Origin: UBA7328 sp965247965
GTDB lineage: Bacteria > Bacteroidota > Bacteroidia > Chitinophagales > Saprospiraceae
Length of the DNA stretch: 64,000 bases
NCBI GenBank assembly: GCA_965247965.1
Contig: OZ252053.1
Location: 2,852,001 to 2,916,000, forward strand
Direction: 5' to 3'
The first letter of the stretch is position 1, and each line of letters starts with the position of its first letter. The notes below the pieces were generated by a model. It was not told the origin of the DNA. It saw only the letters and a program-made list of their open reading frames with translations, and searched no databases. Positions 52,822-62,909 of this stretch are shown one piece after another. The position numbers and the translations under genes were made by a program.

Positions 52822-54411
52822 TCAAAACTCCGAAGTAAAGTAAAACTCCACCCCCTCATGATTCTCCTCCACCATCTTCAAAATCCAGGCCGATTCAGCC
52901 AGAAAAACCAATCTCCCATCTTTGTCTTTGGCCAGGTTATTTTTCCTTCTGTTTATGAATTCTTTTAGTTCATTTTCATCATCGCATTTGATCCAACAAG
53001 CTCTGTGGATATTGATCGATTCATAGTTACAAGATGCCCCGTATTCGTGTTCCAATCTGTATTGTATTACATCAAATTGCAGAGCGCCGACCGTGCCAAT
53101 GATTTTCCGATTGGTATCTTCTTTTATGAATAATTGCGCTACGCCTTCATCCATCAACTGTGTTATTCCTTTGTTTAACTGCTTGGATTTCAAGGGGTTA
53201 GTATTATTTATATATCTAAATTGTTCCGGCGAAAAGCTTGGTATGCCTTTGAAATGAAGTGTTTCGCCTTCGGTCAATCCGTCTCCTATCTTAAAATTTC
53301 CCGAATCGTAGAGGCCAACAATATCGCCTGCAAAAGCCTCCTCGACAATTGATTTTTTTGCAGCCATAAATGAAGTAGGATTGGGAAATTTTAGTTTTCT
53401 GTCCAGGCGCACGTGCTGGTAATTCGTGTTTCTCTTAAAATTGCCGGAACAGATTCTGAGAAATGCTATGCGATCTCGGTGGTTTGGGTCGATATTGGCG
53501 TGGATTTTAAACACAAACCCGGAGAATTCGTCTTCTTCGGGATTAACGACTCTTTCTTCTGTGATCCTGGGTAGTGGATTGGGTGCAATCTGCACGAAGC
53601 AATCTAGCAATTCTTTGACTCCAAAATTGTTGATGGCACTACCAAAAAATACAGGCGATAGATCCGCTTTTAGATAATCCTCTCTGCTAAATTCCGGATA
53701 TACCTCTTCGATCGTTGTGGTCTCTTCCCTTAATTCATGTGCCGCCTCTTGCCCGACTCTTTGATCCAGAATAGCGTCATGCAGATTTTTGATAATGAGA
53801 GTATCGTCCCCGGTCTGCTTGCCGTGCGGACTAAATAGTTTAAGTTTCTTTTCAAACAGACTATACACTCCCTTGAACCTCTGCCCCATCCCCACCGGCC
53901 AACTCAGAGGCGTCACTGTTAAACCTAATTTGGTTTCCAATTCATCCAGTAAATCGAATCCATCTTTTCCTTCTCTATCCAATTTGTTAATAAAAACCAT
54001 AATCGGCGTCTTTCGCATCCGGCATACTTCCACCAGTTTCTCGGTTTGTTCTTCGACACCCTTGGCGACGTCTATCACAACAATAACACTATCCACAGCT
54101 GTCAATGTGCGAAAAGTATCTTCAGCAAAATCCTTGTGGCCCGGCGTATCGAGAATATTGATTTTCTTACCTGCATATTCGAAAGCCATGACCGAAGTGG
54201 CTACAGAAATGCCTCTCTGCCGTTCTATATCCATAAAGTCGGAAGTTGCGTGCTTTTTTATTTTATTCGACTTTACGGCACCGGCTATTTGAATGGCGCC
54301 ACCGAATAGCAAGAGTTTTTCGGTAAGGGTAGTTTTTCCAGCATCCGGGTGACTGATTATGGCAAACGTTTTTCTCTTATTTATTTCTTCTAACAGACTC
54401 ATGGATTCCAA
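52822..54411 (-). CDS. prfC: peptide chain release factor 3
   Basis: 529 residues, translational GTPase. G1 in FAIISHPDAGKTTLTEKLLL, G2 in RQRGISVATSVMAFEY, G3 NILDTPGHKDFAEDTFRTLT, G4 VFINKLDREGKD, and RF3-specific LEHEYGASCNYESI in the C-terminal domain. It removes RF1/RF2 from the ribosome after termination. Housekeeping gene, full length. Confidence 0.95.
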   Translation of the reverse strand: MESMSLLEEINKRKTFAIISHPDAGKTTLTEKLLLFGGAIQIAGAVKSNKIKKHATSDFMDIERQRGISVATSVMAFEYAGKKINILDTPGHKDFAEDTFRTLTAVDSVIVVIDVAKGVEEQTEKLVEVCRMRKTPIMVFINKLDREGKDGFDLLDELETKLGLTVTPLSWPVGMGQRFKGVYSLFEKKLKLFSPHGKQTGDDTLIIKNLHDAILDQRVGQEAAHELREETTTIEEVYPEFSREDYLKADLSPVFFGSAINNFGVKELLDCFVQIAPNPLPRITEERVVNPEEDEFSGFVFKIHANIDPNHRDRIAFLRICSGNFKRNTNYQHVRLDRKLKFPNPTSFMAAKKSIVEEAFAGDIVGLYDSGNFKIGDGLTEGETLHFKGIPSFSPEQFRYINNTNPLKSKQLNKGITQLMDEGVAQLFIKEDTNRKIIGTVGALQFDVIQYRLEHEYGASCNYESINIHRACWIKCDDENELKEFINRRKNNLAKDKDGRLVFLAESAWILKMVEENHEGVEFYFTSEF

Positions 54412-54447
54412 TGAAGGTTTAGAGTTTGCTCAAATAAAATGAAGGTG

Positions 54448-54455
54448 CAAAAGTA
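54448..54455 (-). promoter_or_regulatory. TAnnTTTG-type -7 element upstream of prfC
   Basis: On the minus strand the octamer reads TACTTTTG, giving a start near 54442 and a leader of about 30 bases before the prfC ATG. Confidence 0.4.
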
Positions 54456-54630
54456 AGCGAAAAGTTGGCAGTCCGAAGCGCGTAGCTCGCAGTTCCGATG
54501 TTATATTCAATTCCAGATGAGACAAGTGCCATTCGATAGTCATCTCCGCTGCGCTGCGAACTGTCAACTTATTAGATTGTAACGACTGCAATAAAAAACT
54601 ATCTTCGAAACTAAATTAGCAAACCTAAAA

Positions 54631-56472
54631 ATGGTAGAATTAGGAGGAATTGTAATACTCGGAATTTTAGCACAATGGATTGCATGGCGCCTCAAAGTAC
54701 CCGCGATATTGCCCCTGATTATTATTGGACTGATTGTAGGTCCGATCTCGACGCTTTGGACGGAGACAGGCATGAAATTGATCGAACCCCTGTGGAACGA
54801 AAAATCTCAACACGGACTATTTCCGGGGGAGTTGCTTTATCATTTTGTAGAATTGGGCATTGGCATTATTTTATTCGAAGGCGGCCTTACATTGAAACGA
54901 GAGGAGATCAGGGACGTTGGGGATACCATTATTCGTCTAATCACCTTGGGTTCTTTGGTTACTTTCATCGGGGGAGCGCTTATTGTACACTTTATTATTG
55001 GATTGTCGTGGCCGCTTGCCTTTCTTTTTTCAGGATTGATCATAGTAACCGGTCCTACTGTAATCGCACCCATCCTTCGAAATGTGCCGCTCAATCGAAA
55101 CGTATCCGCGGTACTCAAGTGGGAAGGTATCCTTATCGATCCTCTGGGAGCATTAGTAGCCGTATTGGTCTACGAGTTTATCAGTTCTTCGGAAGGTGGT
55201 GTAAATTTTACCGGGGATGCACTGCAGCATTTTTTGATTCTCGTCTGTGTTGGTTTGGCTCTTGGTGTTGGTACTGCCTTCCTTTTGCGTTTTCTACTTA
55301 AAAGGAATTTTATCCCACATTTTTTATTGACCATTTTTTCCCTTGCTTTCGTGCTAGCCATTTATGTAGGCTCAAATATTCTGGTGAATGATTCGGGATT
55401 GTTGACCGTTGTAGTATGCGGGATGGTTTTGGGTAATATTGAGGTGCCCTATATTAAGGAGATCACTTATTTTAAAGAATCGCTGAGTATTCTTTTGATA
55501 TCAATACTTTTCATCCTCATTTCTGCAAATATCAATATCGAGGATCTGATGTTGCTCAACAATTGGCGGTGCATCCTTTCATTTTTTCTGATCATACTTA
55601 TTCTAAGGCCATTAGGTGTTTTCTGGAGTACTAAAAATTCGAATCTCGACACGAAGGACAAAATATTCATCGGATGGATGGGGCCGCGTGGAATAGTCGC
55701 AGCAGGTATCGCTTCTCTGCTTGGTTCAAAATTGGTAAAACTCAATATGGATGGTGCAGACTATATCACCCCTTTGGTATTTATGGTGGTCTTAGGCACA
55801 GTGCTTCTGAATGCGACAACAGCCAGACTTTTTGCCAGAATGCTAGGTATCCTCCTTAAGAAAAGCAACGGCATACTCATACTGGGGGCTACAAAAGCTT
55901 CGCGGCTTATCGCCAAATATTTACAGGACAACAACAGACACGTGGTACTTGTAGACAGCAATATGAACAATGTAAACCGATCGATTAAAGAAGGCTTGCA
56001 AGCTGTACAAGCGAATGTCTACAGCGAAGGCTTGGCCGATAATGTTTCATTCAACGATATAGGCTACCTATTAGCGATGACAAGCAGCGACGAGGTCAAT
56101 CGATTTGCCAGTGCAAAGCTGCACGAATACCTCGGTGAAGAAGGCGCTTATCGAATACCTTCTTCAGAAGAAATCGAAAAGGGCGATGTAAATGGAGATC
56201 AAACTTTATTTTCCAAAGTGGACGACTATATCAATTTGTCAGAGGCAGCCAGGGATTATCCTCAAATTTATGAGATGGATAGCTCATCCAAAAACGATTT
56301 TTACCAAAACCTGGATTCCATATTGGAGAATGCAAAGAGCATCCCCTTATTCACAAAAGATAAAGAAGGCAGGATCGAAATAATAACTTCGTCGCTTAAA
56401 GGGATGAAATGGGAAGAAGATATGAAACTTGTCTATATGGGTAAGGAAGTGGAGGAAAGGTCGGGTGATTGA
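54631..56472 (+). CDS. CPA-type cation:proton antiporter with a C-terminal TrkA-N-like domain
   Basis: 613 residues. About 12 membrane helices in the first ~400 residues: GIVILGILAQWIAWRLKVPA, LGIGIILFEGGLTL, TGPTVIAPILRNVPLNRNVS, VLKWEGILIDPLGALVAVLV (the acidic pair of the ion site), FIGWMGPRGIVAAGIASLLG. Then a Rossmann-like segment, GILILGATKASRLIAKYLQD and VVLVDSNMNNVNRS, for nucleotide gating. Probably Na+/H+ or K+/H+ exchange across the inner membrane. Confidence 0.88.
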   Translation: MVELGGIVILGILAQWIAWRLKVPAILPLIIIGLIVGPISTLWTETGMKLIEPLWNEKSQHGLFPGELLYHFVELGIGIILFEGGLTLKREEIRDVGDTIIRLITLGSLVTFIGGALIVHFIIGLSWPLAFLFSGLIIVTGPTVIAPILRNVPLNRNVSAVLKWEGILIDPLGALVAVLVYEFISSSEGGVNFTGDALQHFLILVCVGLALGVGTAFLLRFLLKRNFIPHFLLTIFSLAFVLAIYVGSNILVNDSGLLTVVVCGMVLGNIEVPYIKEITYFKESLSILLISILFILISANINIEDLMLLNNWRCILSFFLIILILRPLGVFWSTKNSNLDTKDKIFIGWMGPRGIVAAGIASLLGSKLVKLNMDGADYITPLVFMVVLGTVLLNATTARLFARMLGILLKKSNGILILGATKASRLIAKYLQDNNRHVVLVDSNMNNVNRSIKEGLQAVQANVYSEGLADNVSFNDIGYLLAMTSSDEVNRFASAKLHEYLGEEGAYRIPSSEEIEKGDVNGDQTLFSKVDDYINLSEAARDYPQIYEMDSSSKNDFYQNLDSILENAKSIPLFTKDKEGRIEIITSSLKGMKWEEDMKLVYMGKEVEERSGD

Positions 56473-57037
56473 TGAGATTTATATTTTACCACATAGTCAC
56501 AATAGAAGAATACACATGGATCACATGAGCTAACTCCTATGTGCTCTATCCTGATAGCAATGCGCAAGACAAGTTGTGAAATATCTATATTATGCTTGCA
56601 TAAAAGTTTGTAAAAAAAACTTTCGTATGTACATAATGCAGAACCAAATACTCATTGGACGTATTTCCCGCAAAGTCACCCTTAGCGAGACTTGACTTAG
56701 CGGAACCTTTGCGCCTGCCTGCCTCTGGCCTTGGTTAGCACATAAATCATCTGAAATTCTCAATTTGGTCTATTTCTATGATTCGCGGCCCCTCAATGGC
56801 GTCGCAAATTTATTTGCGACTTTCACAATGTGAACCAAATAAATTTGGTTCGCCATTGCCCTGAACCTTACCAGCAGAAGAAGAATAATCAATGCCGTGT
56901 TGAGAATTGCATCATACCCAGGTTTAAAATGTTAAAACCTATATGCTAACGAAAGGCCTCTGGCAGGGACGTAGCGGGAGGCCTGTTTGGTTGTAGCTTT
57001 GCCACAATGGGTATCTATGTGGTTCAAATTGGTTTTC
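56473..57037. other. 565 bp without a gene
   Basis: No supported ORF. Contains the compound palindrome described separately (56794-56858). Confidence 0.6.
56794..56858. repeat. compound palindrome: two hairpins inside an outer stem
   Basis: An outer stem, CAATGGC (56794-56800) and GCCATTG (56852-56858), encloses two 20-base palindromes directly abutting it: GTCGCAAATTTATTTGCGAC (56801-56820) and GAACCAAATAAATTTGGTTC (56832-56851). The 11-base spacer contains TTCAC-AAT-GTGAA with the next base pair. A three-way-junction fold is possible in single strand. Confidence 0.75.
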
Positions 57038-57673
57038 CTATTTCTTTGATCCCAGATCCTTCGCAAAATCAGTAATAGTTGTCGACAGATTGTTGAGCTC
57101 CTCTTCTACTTTGCGAGCTATGTTGGTCACATTTATAGGCTCTCCTTTCATGGATAACTTTTCTGCCGAAGTTTTGGCAGAAGGTACCGCGATCCAGAAG
57201 ATAATGTAAGCAATTATTCCAACACCGCTGAACAATAATACCACGAATAGAAGTCTGAAAATCAGCGGATCTTCTACCCCAAAATAAGGAGCAAGACCGG
57301 AACAAACTCCTCCTATTACATGATCATCAGTATTCCTGTAGAGCCTCCTTCCACGTCTAAATTTTCTCCCAGATGATTTTTCTGAAGGATCATCGGAATC
57401 CCAATCATCGGCAGCAGCTCCGAAATCTTGAGGTGTGCCCATTACTCCTATCATAGAATCCACTTCGCGCATACTCACGATCGGTTGCCGGTTGAGGTGT
57501 TCGTTGAAGAGTTCCGCTATACGAGTTTCTATATCGGACATTATTTCTTTGCCCGCTTCAGATTTCGAAAAATGTTTTTTGATGCGGTTCAAATATTTAT
57601 CCAATCTGTAATAAGCATCGTGGTCTATTACAAAAGGATAACCGCCTAGATTTATGTTGAATATCTTATTCAT
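57038..57673 (-). CDS. PspC-domain membrane protein
   Basis: About 211 residues from MNKIFNINLGGYPFVIDHDA. N-terminal Bacteroidota-type region with DIETRIAELFNEHLNRQPIV and MIGVMGTPQDF; PspC domain RLYRNTDDHVIGGVCSGLAP, then YFGVEDPLIFRLLFVVLLFS and a membrane helix to IIFWIAVPSAKT; amphipathic C-terminus. Linked to envelope stress. Follows the PadR gene by ~56 bases on the same strand, so they form an operon. I chose the internal ATG because it matches the family start. Confidence 0.88.
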   Translation of the reverse strand: MNKIFNINLGGYPFVIDHDAYYRLDKYLNRIKKHFSKSEAGKEIMSDIETRIAELFNEHLNRQPIVSMREVDSMIGVMGTPQDFGAAADDWDSDDPSEKSSGRKFRRGRRLYRNTDDHVIGGVCSGLAPYFGVEDPLIFRLLFVVLLFSGVGIIAYIIFWIAVPSAKTSAEKLSMKGEPINVTNIARKVEEELNNLSTTITDFAKDLGSKK

Positions 57674-57728
57674 TTTATGTTGTTTAATGCTTTTTAAAGG
57701 TTGCATAGAATGTATAAAGCGCCTAAAA

Positions 57729-58076
57729 TTATTGTTTTTTAGATGTAGACATTTTCTTCGTTGATTGAGAAACAGCGTGATTGAGTTCTCCCCATGTGCT
57801 ATGAAGTTCGGTCAAAAATCCATTTCCCTCTTCTGTCAGGCTATAATATTTCCTTGGCGGGCCGGTTTTTGACTCCTTCCAGTTGTACGTCAGGAGTTCG
57901 GCATTTTTAAGCCGTGAAAGAAGTGGATACAAAGTTCCTTCTACTACTATGAGCTTGTAAGCCTTCAGTTTTTTGATGATGTCTGAAGGATACGCTTCCT
58001 GCTCAGAGATAATAGAAAGTACACAGAGCTCGAGTACTCCTTTTCTCATCTGCGCTTTTGTGTTTTCTATTTTCAT
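57729..58076 (-). CDS. PadR-family transcriptional regulator
   Basis: 115 residues, winged helix. MRKGVLELCVLSIISEQEAY, then PSDIIKKLKAYKLIVVEGTL and YPLLSRLKNAELLTYNWKES, KTGPPRKYYSLTEEGNGFL. Typical short PadR with YPLLxRL and GPPRKYYxLT motifs. It probably represses the PadR-PspC unit. Possible -7 element TATCTTTG on the minus strand at 58268-58261, about 180 bases upstream. Confidence 0.92.
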   Translation of the reverse strand: MKIENTKAQMRKGVLELCVLSIISEQEAYPSDIIKKLKAYKLIVVEGTLYPLLSRLKNAELLTYNWKESKTGPPRKYYSLTEEGNGFLTELHSTWGELNHAVSQSTKKMSTSKKQ

Positions 58077-58438
58077 GTGAATGTATTTTAATTAATATGT
58101 GTCCGAAGTGCTGGCGATAGGTCAAAGACCTTCGCCTTGCAATGTTACATGTGAAGCTTTTTCATGCAAGAGGTTTCTGACCTCTTTGTATAAGCGAGGA
58201 ATGAACTTTTTATCTTCGAATTTACCCCGACATTCCTTTTTCATGATGACGATTGCTAAACAAAGATAGGCAAAATATTCGGTACTATGCAATACAAGGT
58301 ATATGGTTTTGCTGGAATACTATATGAATGAAGGGGTTTTGGCGACGAAGTTCAGGTAGTTCTGGATTAAATAGTGAATAATCAAATACTTTAAGGCGTT
58401 ATATTAAACATTATACGCAACAAAAAGAACTGGAAATA

Positions 58439-59230
58439 ATGAAAATACTTCCAACGGCTGAAAGAGTTTCTCAAAAAGAATTATCAGACAATTGTGTTTA
58501 TCAAAGATCGATCTTAGCGTACGCGGAGGCAGCTAAGTTTGTCTCGGGTCATGTTTTAGAAATAGGTACAGGCAGCGGATACGGAATTGAAATAATTGCT
58601 AGCAAAACAGACAAATTTGTTACTATAGATAAATACGAACCCAAAATTTTATCGAATAAAAATATGCTTGAAAAGGACAATATTGAATTCGTAAAAATGA
58701 GTGTTCCGCCTTTAAAATCTATTCCCGATAATTCTTTTGACTTCGTTATCACTTTTCAAGTAATCGAACATGTAAAAGAAGATAAAAAATTCACTGAAGA
58801 AATCTATAGAGTACTTAAAAACAACGGAAAACTCGTTGTTACTACACCCAATAAAAAAATGTCATTAACCAGAAATCCCTGGCACGTCAGAGAATACACC
58901 GTTGATGAATTAGATAAACTTTTAAGTATGTTTTTTCAATCGGTGGAAAAGTTAGGCGTCTTCGGTAATAATAAAATAATGGAATACTATACAAAAAACA
59001 AAAAATCAGTTCAAAGAATTACTCGTTTCGACATATTTAATCTTCAATATATTTTACCAAGGCAACTGCTCCAAATCCCCTATGACATATTAAATAGAAT
59101 AAACAGAAAAAAACTTCTTGATGACAATTCCCATTTGGTAACAGAAATTTCTATGGACGACTATTATCTGGAGAAGGCAACAGATGAATGTTTTGACCTG
59201 TTTTACATTGCTGAGAAATTGCTCAAATAG
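58439..59230 (+). CDS. class I SAM-dependent methyltransferase
   Basis: 263 residues. SAM motif I VLEIGTGSGYGIEIIA, acidic residue in FVTIDKYEPKIL, motif IV-like FDFVITFQVIEHVKEDKKFT and post-motif VLKNNGKLVVTTPNKK. Methyltransf_11 type; substrate unknown. Not visibly linked with neighbours. Confidence 0.85.
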   Translation: MKILPTAERVSQKELSDNCVYQRSILAYAEAAKFVSGHVLEIGTGSGYGIEIIASKTDKFVTIDKYEPKILSNKNMLEKDNIEFVKMSVPPLKSIPDNSFDFVITFQVIEHVKEDKKFTEEIYRVLKNNGKLVVTTPNKKMSLTRNPWHVREYTVDELDKLLSMFFQSVEKLGVFGNNKIMEYYTKNKKSVQRITRFDIFNLQYILPRQLLQIPYDILNRINRKKLLDDNSHLVTEISMDDYYLEKATDECFDLFYIAEKLLK

Positions 59231-59315
59231 AAGAGCGCAAAACTTAAATCGATGAAAAAAAAATTCCTAAGACTCACTTCATGTGAGAGTACAAGCATGA
59301 TATATAAAAAGCCTG

Positions 59316-60035
59316 TTGATCGTCCTTTTCTTAGTGACTGCCATTCTTCCGCATTCGGATAATATCTATCGCAACAAGGTGCCCGCCGCCATTTATATCG
59401 GAAATGGCTACGGGAAGCTGGCTGGATACAGTCAGGTCAGAGAATTGGGCAATATAGAAACCCCTATTGTTCTTACGAATACACTAAGCGTACCAGTCGG
59501 AATGGAAGCTTTGATTAGCTATACTTTGGATATGAAAGGAAATGAGGATGTGCGTTCGGTCAATTCCATTGTGGGTGAAACAAATGATGGTTTTCTAAAC
59601 GATATCAGAGGCCGGCATGTCAATGTAGAGCATGTTTTGGAAGCTACTAAAAAGGCAGAATCGGGTTCTGTCGCCGAAGGGAATGTCGGAGCCGGTACCG
59701 GTACGATCTGCTTTGGATGGAAAGGAGGAATAGGTACATCGTCAAGAGTATTGCCAAAATCACTCGGTAGCTATACGATCGGAGTATTGGTGCAGACTAA
59801 TTTTGGAGGGGTTCTAGTGATCGATGGAGTACCAATAGGCGAAGAGCTGATAGAGGTATTAAAAAATAGGGCAATGTCTCCATTATTCATGGCCACCATC
59901 GAAGCTACTGAAGAAGCTATTATCAATTCTATTTTTGCTGCGGAAACGATGGAGGGACGTGACGGTCATGTTATTGAGGCCTTACCCGTAGAGAAGGTTT
60001 TGGAATCGATGAAGAAGTATGGGAGGGTAAGATAG
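59316..60035 (+). pseudogene. P1/DmpA-family aminopeptidase with two internal deletions
   Basis: Hydrophobic signal-like residues (KSLLIVLFLV) run straight into TAILPHSDNIYRNKVPAAIY, then IGNGYGKLAGYSQVRELGNI, ETPIVLTNTLSVP, GAGTGTICFGWKGGIGTSSR, NFGGVLVIDGVPIGEELIEV, then LKNRAMSPLFMATIEATEEA. Family members are ~370 residues. Here ~35 residues after the signal and ~80 residues between GEEL and AMSPLF, the part with the GSIM/S nucleophile region, are absent. No ATG in frame. The product cannot be active. Confidence 0.7.
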
Positions 60036-60236
60036 AAAGCGAATAGCAGGAAAGTTGTCAGTCGAAGCTTTGACGCGATGTTTTTAAAAGTATTAATTTC
60101 ACATAAGGAAGCGCAAAAAGAGTGTGAAAAATGGCTAAAAGATTAATCTGGTCCCAGCTATCACAGAAACCGTTAACAAATAGAATAGTTGCTTCGAAAT
60201 AATCCAACATTTTTCTCAACCCTTATGTAACCAATG

Positions 60237-60244
60237 TACATTTG
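60237..60244 (+). promoter_or_regulatory. TAnnTTTG-type -7 element upstream of the ABC exporter
   Basis: TACATTTG lies 8 bases before the GTG start codon at 60252. Transcription would begin at about 60250, so the mRNA may be leaderless or nearly so. Confidence 0.45.
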
Positions 60245-60251
60245 CACCTAA

Positions 60252-62054
60252 GTGAAGGAGTTATCAAAAATCAATAAGTACCTCTGGAGGTACAAGTGGA
60301 GATTGTTTGTAGGTGTAGTGTTTGTAGCGCTTCAGAATTACTTTCGCATACTCATCCCACCACAGTTTAGAAAAGCCCTTGACAGCGCAGCCGCCAGTCT
60401 TAACGCTTACCGCAATACTACGGACGCCTTAGAACGAAGCCACATCGTAGACGGAGTATCGCAGGAATTGCTCATCTATGCTGGTTTTGTAATTGGTTTT
60501 GCGATAATCATGGGCATTTTCATGTGGCTTATGAGACAGACGGTCATTGTCGTCTCCCGCCTTATCGAATACGATTTCCGAAAAGATATATTTAAGCATT
60601 ACGAAGCACTTGATTCGTCCTTTTATGGCAAAAACACTACAGGGGACATGATGTCGCGGATCACCGAAGATGTGTCAAAGGTGCGGATGTATCTGGGTCC
60701 GGGCATACTCTACTGCCTCAATCTCGTCACATTATTTGTCCTCGCCATCACCTATATGTACCATGTCAATCCCAAGCTCACCTTATACGCCATGGCGCCT
60801 ATGCCTTTTCTCTCATTTTCCATTTACATCGTCAGCTCCTATATGCACAAGAGAAGCGAAAGAATTCAAATCCAGCTGGCCAAACTTACTTCGATTTCCC
60901 AGGAAGTTTTTTCAGGCATTCGTGTCATCAAATCTTATGTGAAGGAAAAGCAGTTCCAAAAATACTTTGGCGAACAGACCGAGGTATACAAGGTCAAATC
61001 TATGGATTTGGCGCGAGTCAATGCCATGTTCTTCCCCTTGATGTTGCTCCTTATATCGAGTAGTATTTTGCTCGTGGTACTCGTTGGGGGCCTAGAAGTA
61101 TCCAAAGGCAATATCACCCATGGCAACATCGCCGAATTTATCATTTACGTGAATATGCTCACATGGCCATTTACGGCCATAGGATGGATCGTGAGCATCG
61201 TTCAGCAAGCCGAAGCTTCACAAAAGCGCATCAATGAATTTTTGGCTACCAAGCCGCAAATTATCAATCCAACACACGACGATCTAAAAATAGACGGTAG
61301 AATAGAATTCAAAAATGTCAACTTCGTCTACCCGGAAAGCGGAATCGAGGCGTTGAATGACGTTAGCTTTTCCTTGCAAAAAGGAGAAAAACTGGGCATC
61401 ATCGGCCGTACGGCAAGTGGAAAAACGACGATAGCCAATCTCCTCCTACGTATGAATGATGTTACCTATGGGGAAATTTTTATCGATGGCAAAAATATCA
61501 ATGACATCAACCTCGATCAATTGCGAGATAGCATCGGATATGTGCCCCAGGATTCCTTTCTTTTTAGCGATACCATAGCGAATAATGTAGCCTTGGGAAA
61601 ACCAACTGTTTCTCGCGATGAAATTCATAGTATTACAAAAAACGCTGCTGTGTACGATGACATTATGGGTTTTTCAGAACAGTTCGATACAGTGATCGGA
61701 GAGAGAGGCGTAACACTTTCCGGAGGTCAAAAACAACGGATCTCGATTGCCCGTGCATTGATCAAAGACCCCGATATAATTATCCTCGATGACTGTCTGT
61801 CCGCTGTCGATACAACCACCGAACAGCAGATATTAGGCCATCTCAACGAAGATCTAAAAGATAAGACAGCTATTATTATAACCCACCGTATATACAAACA
61901 TCTAACCTTTAATAAGGTAATCGTACTCGACGATGGCAAAATTATTGAGCAAGGTACTCCTTCACAACTCATTGATTATCAAGGCTATTACTTCGAATTA
62001 TTGCAAAAACAACAATCGGAAGAAATTAATGGCCAATATTTCGGAATTGATTAA
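60252..62054 (+). CDS. ABC exporter, fused permease and ATPase (MsbA-like)
   Basis: 600 residues. Six-helix membrane domain (about 15-320) with DMMSRITEDVSKVRMYLGPG. ATPase domain: Walker A GIIGRTASGKTTIANLLLRM, Q-loop YVPQDSFLFSDTI, signature TLSGGQKQRISIARALI, Walker B DIIILDDCLSAVDTTTE, switch His in IIITHRIYKHL. Exports lipids or hydrophobic compounds as a homodimer. GTG start. Confidence 0.92.
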   Translation: MKELSKINKYLWRYKWRLFVGVVFVALQNYFRILIPPQFRKALDSAAASLNAYRNTTDALERSHIVDGVSQELLIYAGFVIGFAIIMGIFMWLMRQTVIVVSRLIEYDFRKDIFKHYEALDSSFYGKNTTGDMMSRITEDVSKVRMYLGPGILYCLNLVTLFVLAITYMYHVNPKLTLYAMAPMPFLSFSIYIVSSYMHKRSERIQIQLAKLTSISQEVFSGIRVIKSYVKEKQFQKYFGEQTEVYKVKSMDLARVNAMFFPLMLLLISSSILLVVLVGGLEVSKGNITHGNIAEFIIYVNMLTWPFTAIGWIVSIVQQAEASQKRINEFLATKPQIINPTHDDLKIDGRIEFKNVNFVYPESGIEALNDVSFSLQKGEKLGIIGRTASGKTTIANLLLRMNDVTYGEIFIDGKNINDINLDQLRDSIGYVPQDSFLFSDTIANNVALGKPTVSRDEIHSITKNAAVYDDIMGFSEQFDTVIGERGVTLSGGQKQRISIARALIKDPDIIILDDCLSAVDTTTEQQILGHLNEDLKDKTAIIITHRIYKHLTFNKVIVLDDGKIIEQGTPSQLIDYQGYYFELLQKQQSEEINGQYFGID

Positions 62055-62060
62055 TTATAT

Positions 62061-62068
62061 TACATTTG
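62061..62068 (+). promoter_or_regulatory. TAnnTTTG-type -7 element upstream of the DUF3276 gene
   Basis: TACATTTG; start of transcription near 62075 would give a leader of about 80 bases before ATG 62157. Lies just after the exporter's stop. Confidence 0.5.
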
Positions 62069-62156
62069 TTTACTTACGAATTGGTATAAAAGGCAATTCG
62101 AACTTATTAACTGACAAAAAACACAACGCAAAGTGGAACACAACGAAGGGCCGCGC

Positions 62157-62639
62157 ATGGAAAGCGTTTACTCGACTAAAGTGAGGGCCGGAAGAAGGAG
62201 AACCTATTTTTTTGACGTAAGACAAACGAAGGGAAACGATTACTACATCACTCTTACGGAAAGCACAAAAAGATTTAATGGCGAAGGCTACAACCGTCAT
62301 AAGATCTTCCTCTACAAAGAAGATTTTAATCGCTTCCTCAAAGCTCTTGAAGAAGTAATAAATCACGTCAAGACCGATCTAATGCCTGATTTTGATTACG
62401 AATTGTACGAAAAAAGACAGGAAGAATGGGAAGCACAAATGAAGGCTGAACAGGAAGCGGCTGCGAAGGAGACAGCTGAATCCGAGACCATTGCCACCGA
62501 AGAGACAACAAATGATTCGGCCGTTGGAGAGGAAGATACAGGTGAAGAAAGCACTGGGGAGGAAGAACCTGATGCTGGCGAAACAGAAGAATCCGAAGAT
62601 TCGGAAACTACGGAAAGTGAGGACGATATTAGTTGGTAG
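62157..62639 (+). CDS. DUF3276 (PUR-alpha-like) nucleic-acid-binding protein
   Basis: About 160 residues from MESVYSTKVRAGRRRTYFFD. The conserved first ~90 residues (VRQTKGNDYYITLTESTKRF, then YNRHKIFLYKEDFNRFLKAL) define DUF3276, a small PUR-like domain widespread in Bacteroidota. The tail is long, low-complexity and strongly acidic (EAEQEA to EDDISW). Single-strand binding role inferred from the family. Confidence 0.88.
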   Translation: MESVYSTKVRAGRRRTYFFDVRQTKGNDYYITLTESTKRFNGEGYNRHKIFLYKEDFNRFLKALEEVINHVKTDLMPDFDYELYEKRQEEWEAQMKAEQEAAAKETAESETIATEETTNDSAVGEEDTGEESTGEEEPDAGETEESEDSETTESEDDISW

Positions 62640-62909
62640 TTACTGCAGTAGGTTAGTCAGTAATTCGTCAGGCAGGTAATAACGGTGTACGAGATGAAGA
62701 TTCCTCAATCCGTACCTTGTGCATATTATTTATCGGTTTAACTTAGTGATAATCTCTTGAATAATTCAAATGCGAGCCTTAAAATTGTTTGTTCTATCAT
62801 ATCTGGTTATCGATTAATTTGTTTGCAATGCTATGATAATTTTTTATCGAGTAAGTTTTAGTTCATTTTACAACTGAATAAATGCTTGCGCCTAAATCCT
62901 ATTTGATAA
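62640..62909. other. 270 bp between convergent genes
   Basis: AT-rich, no feature that I can support. Confidence 0.4.
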
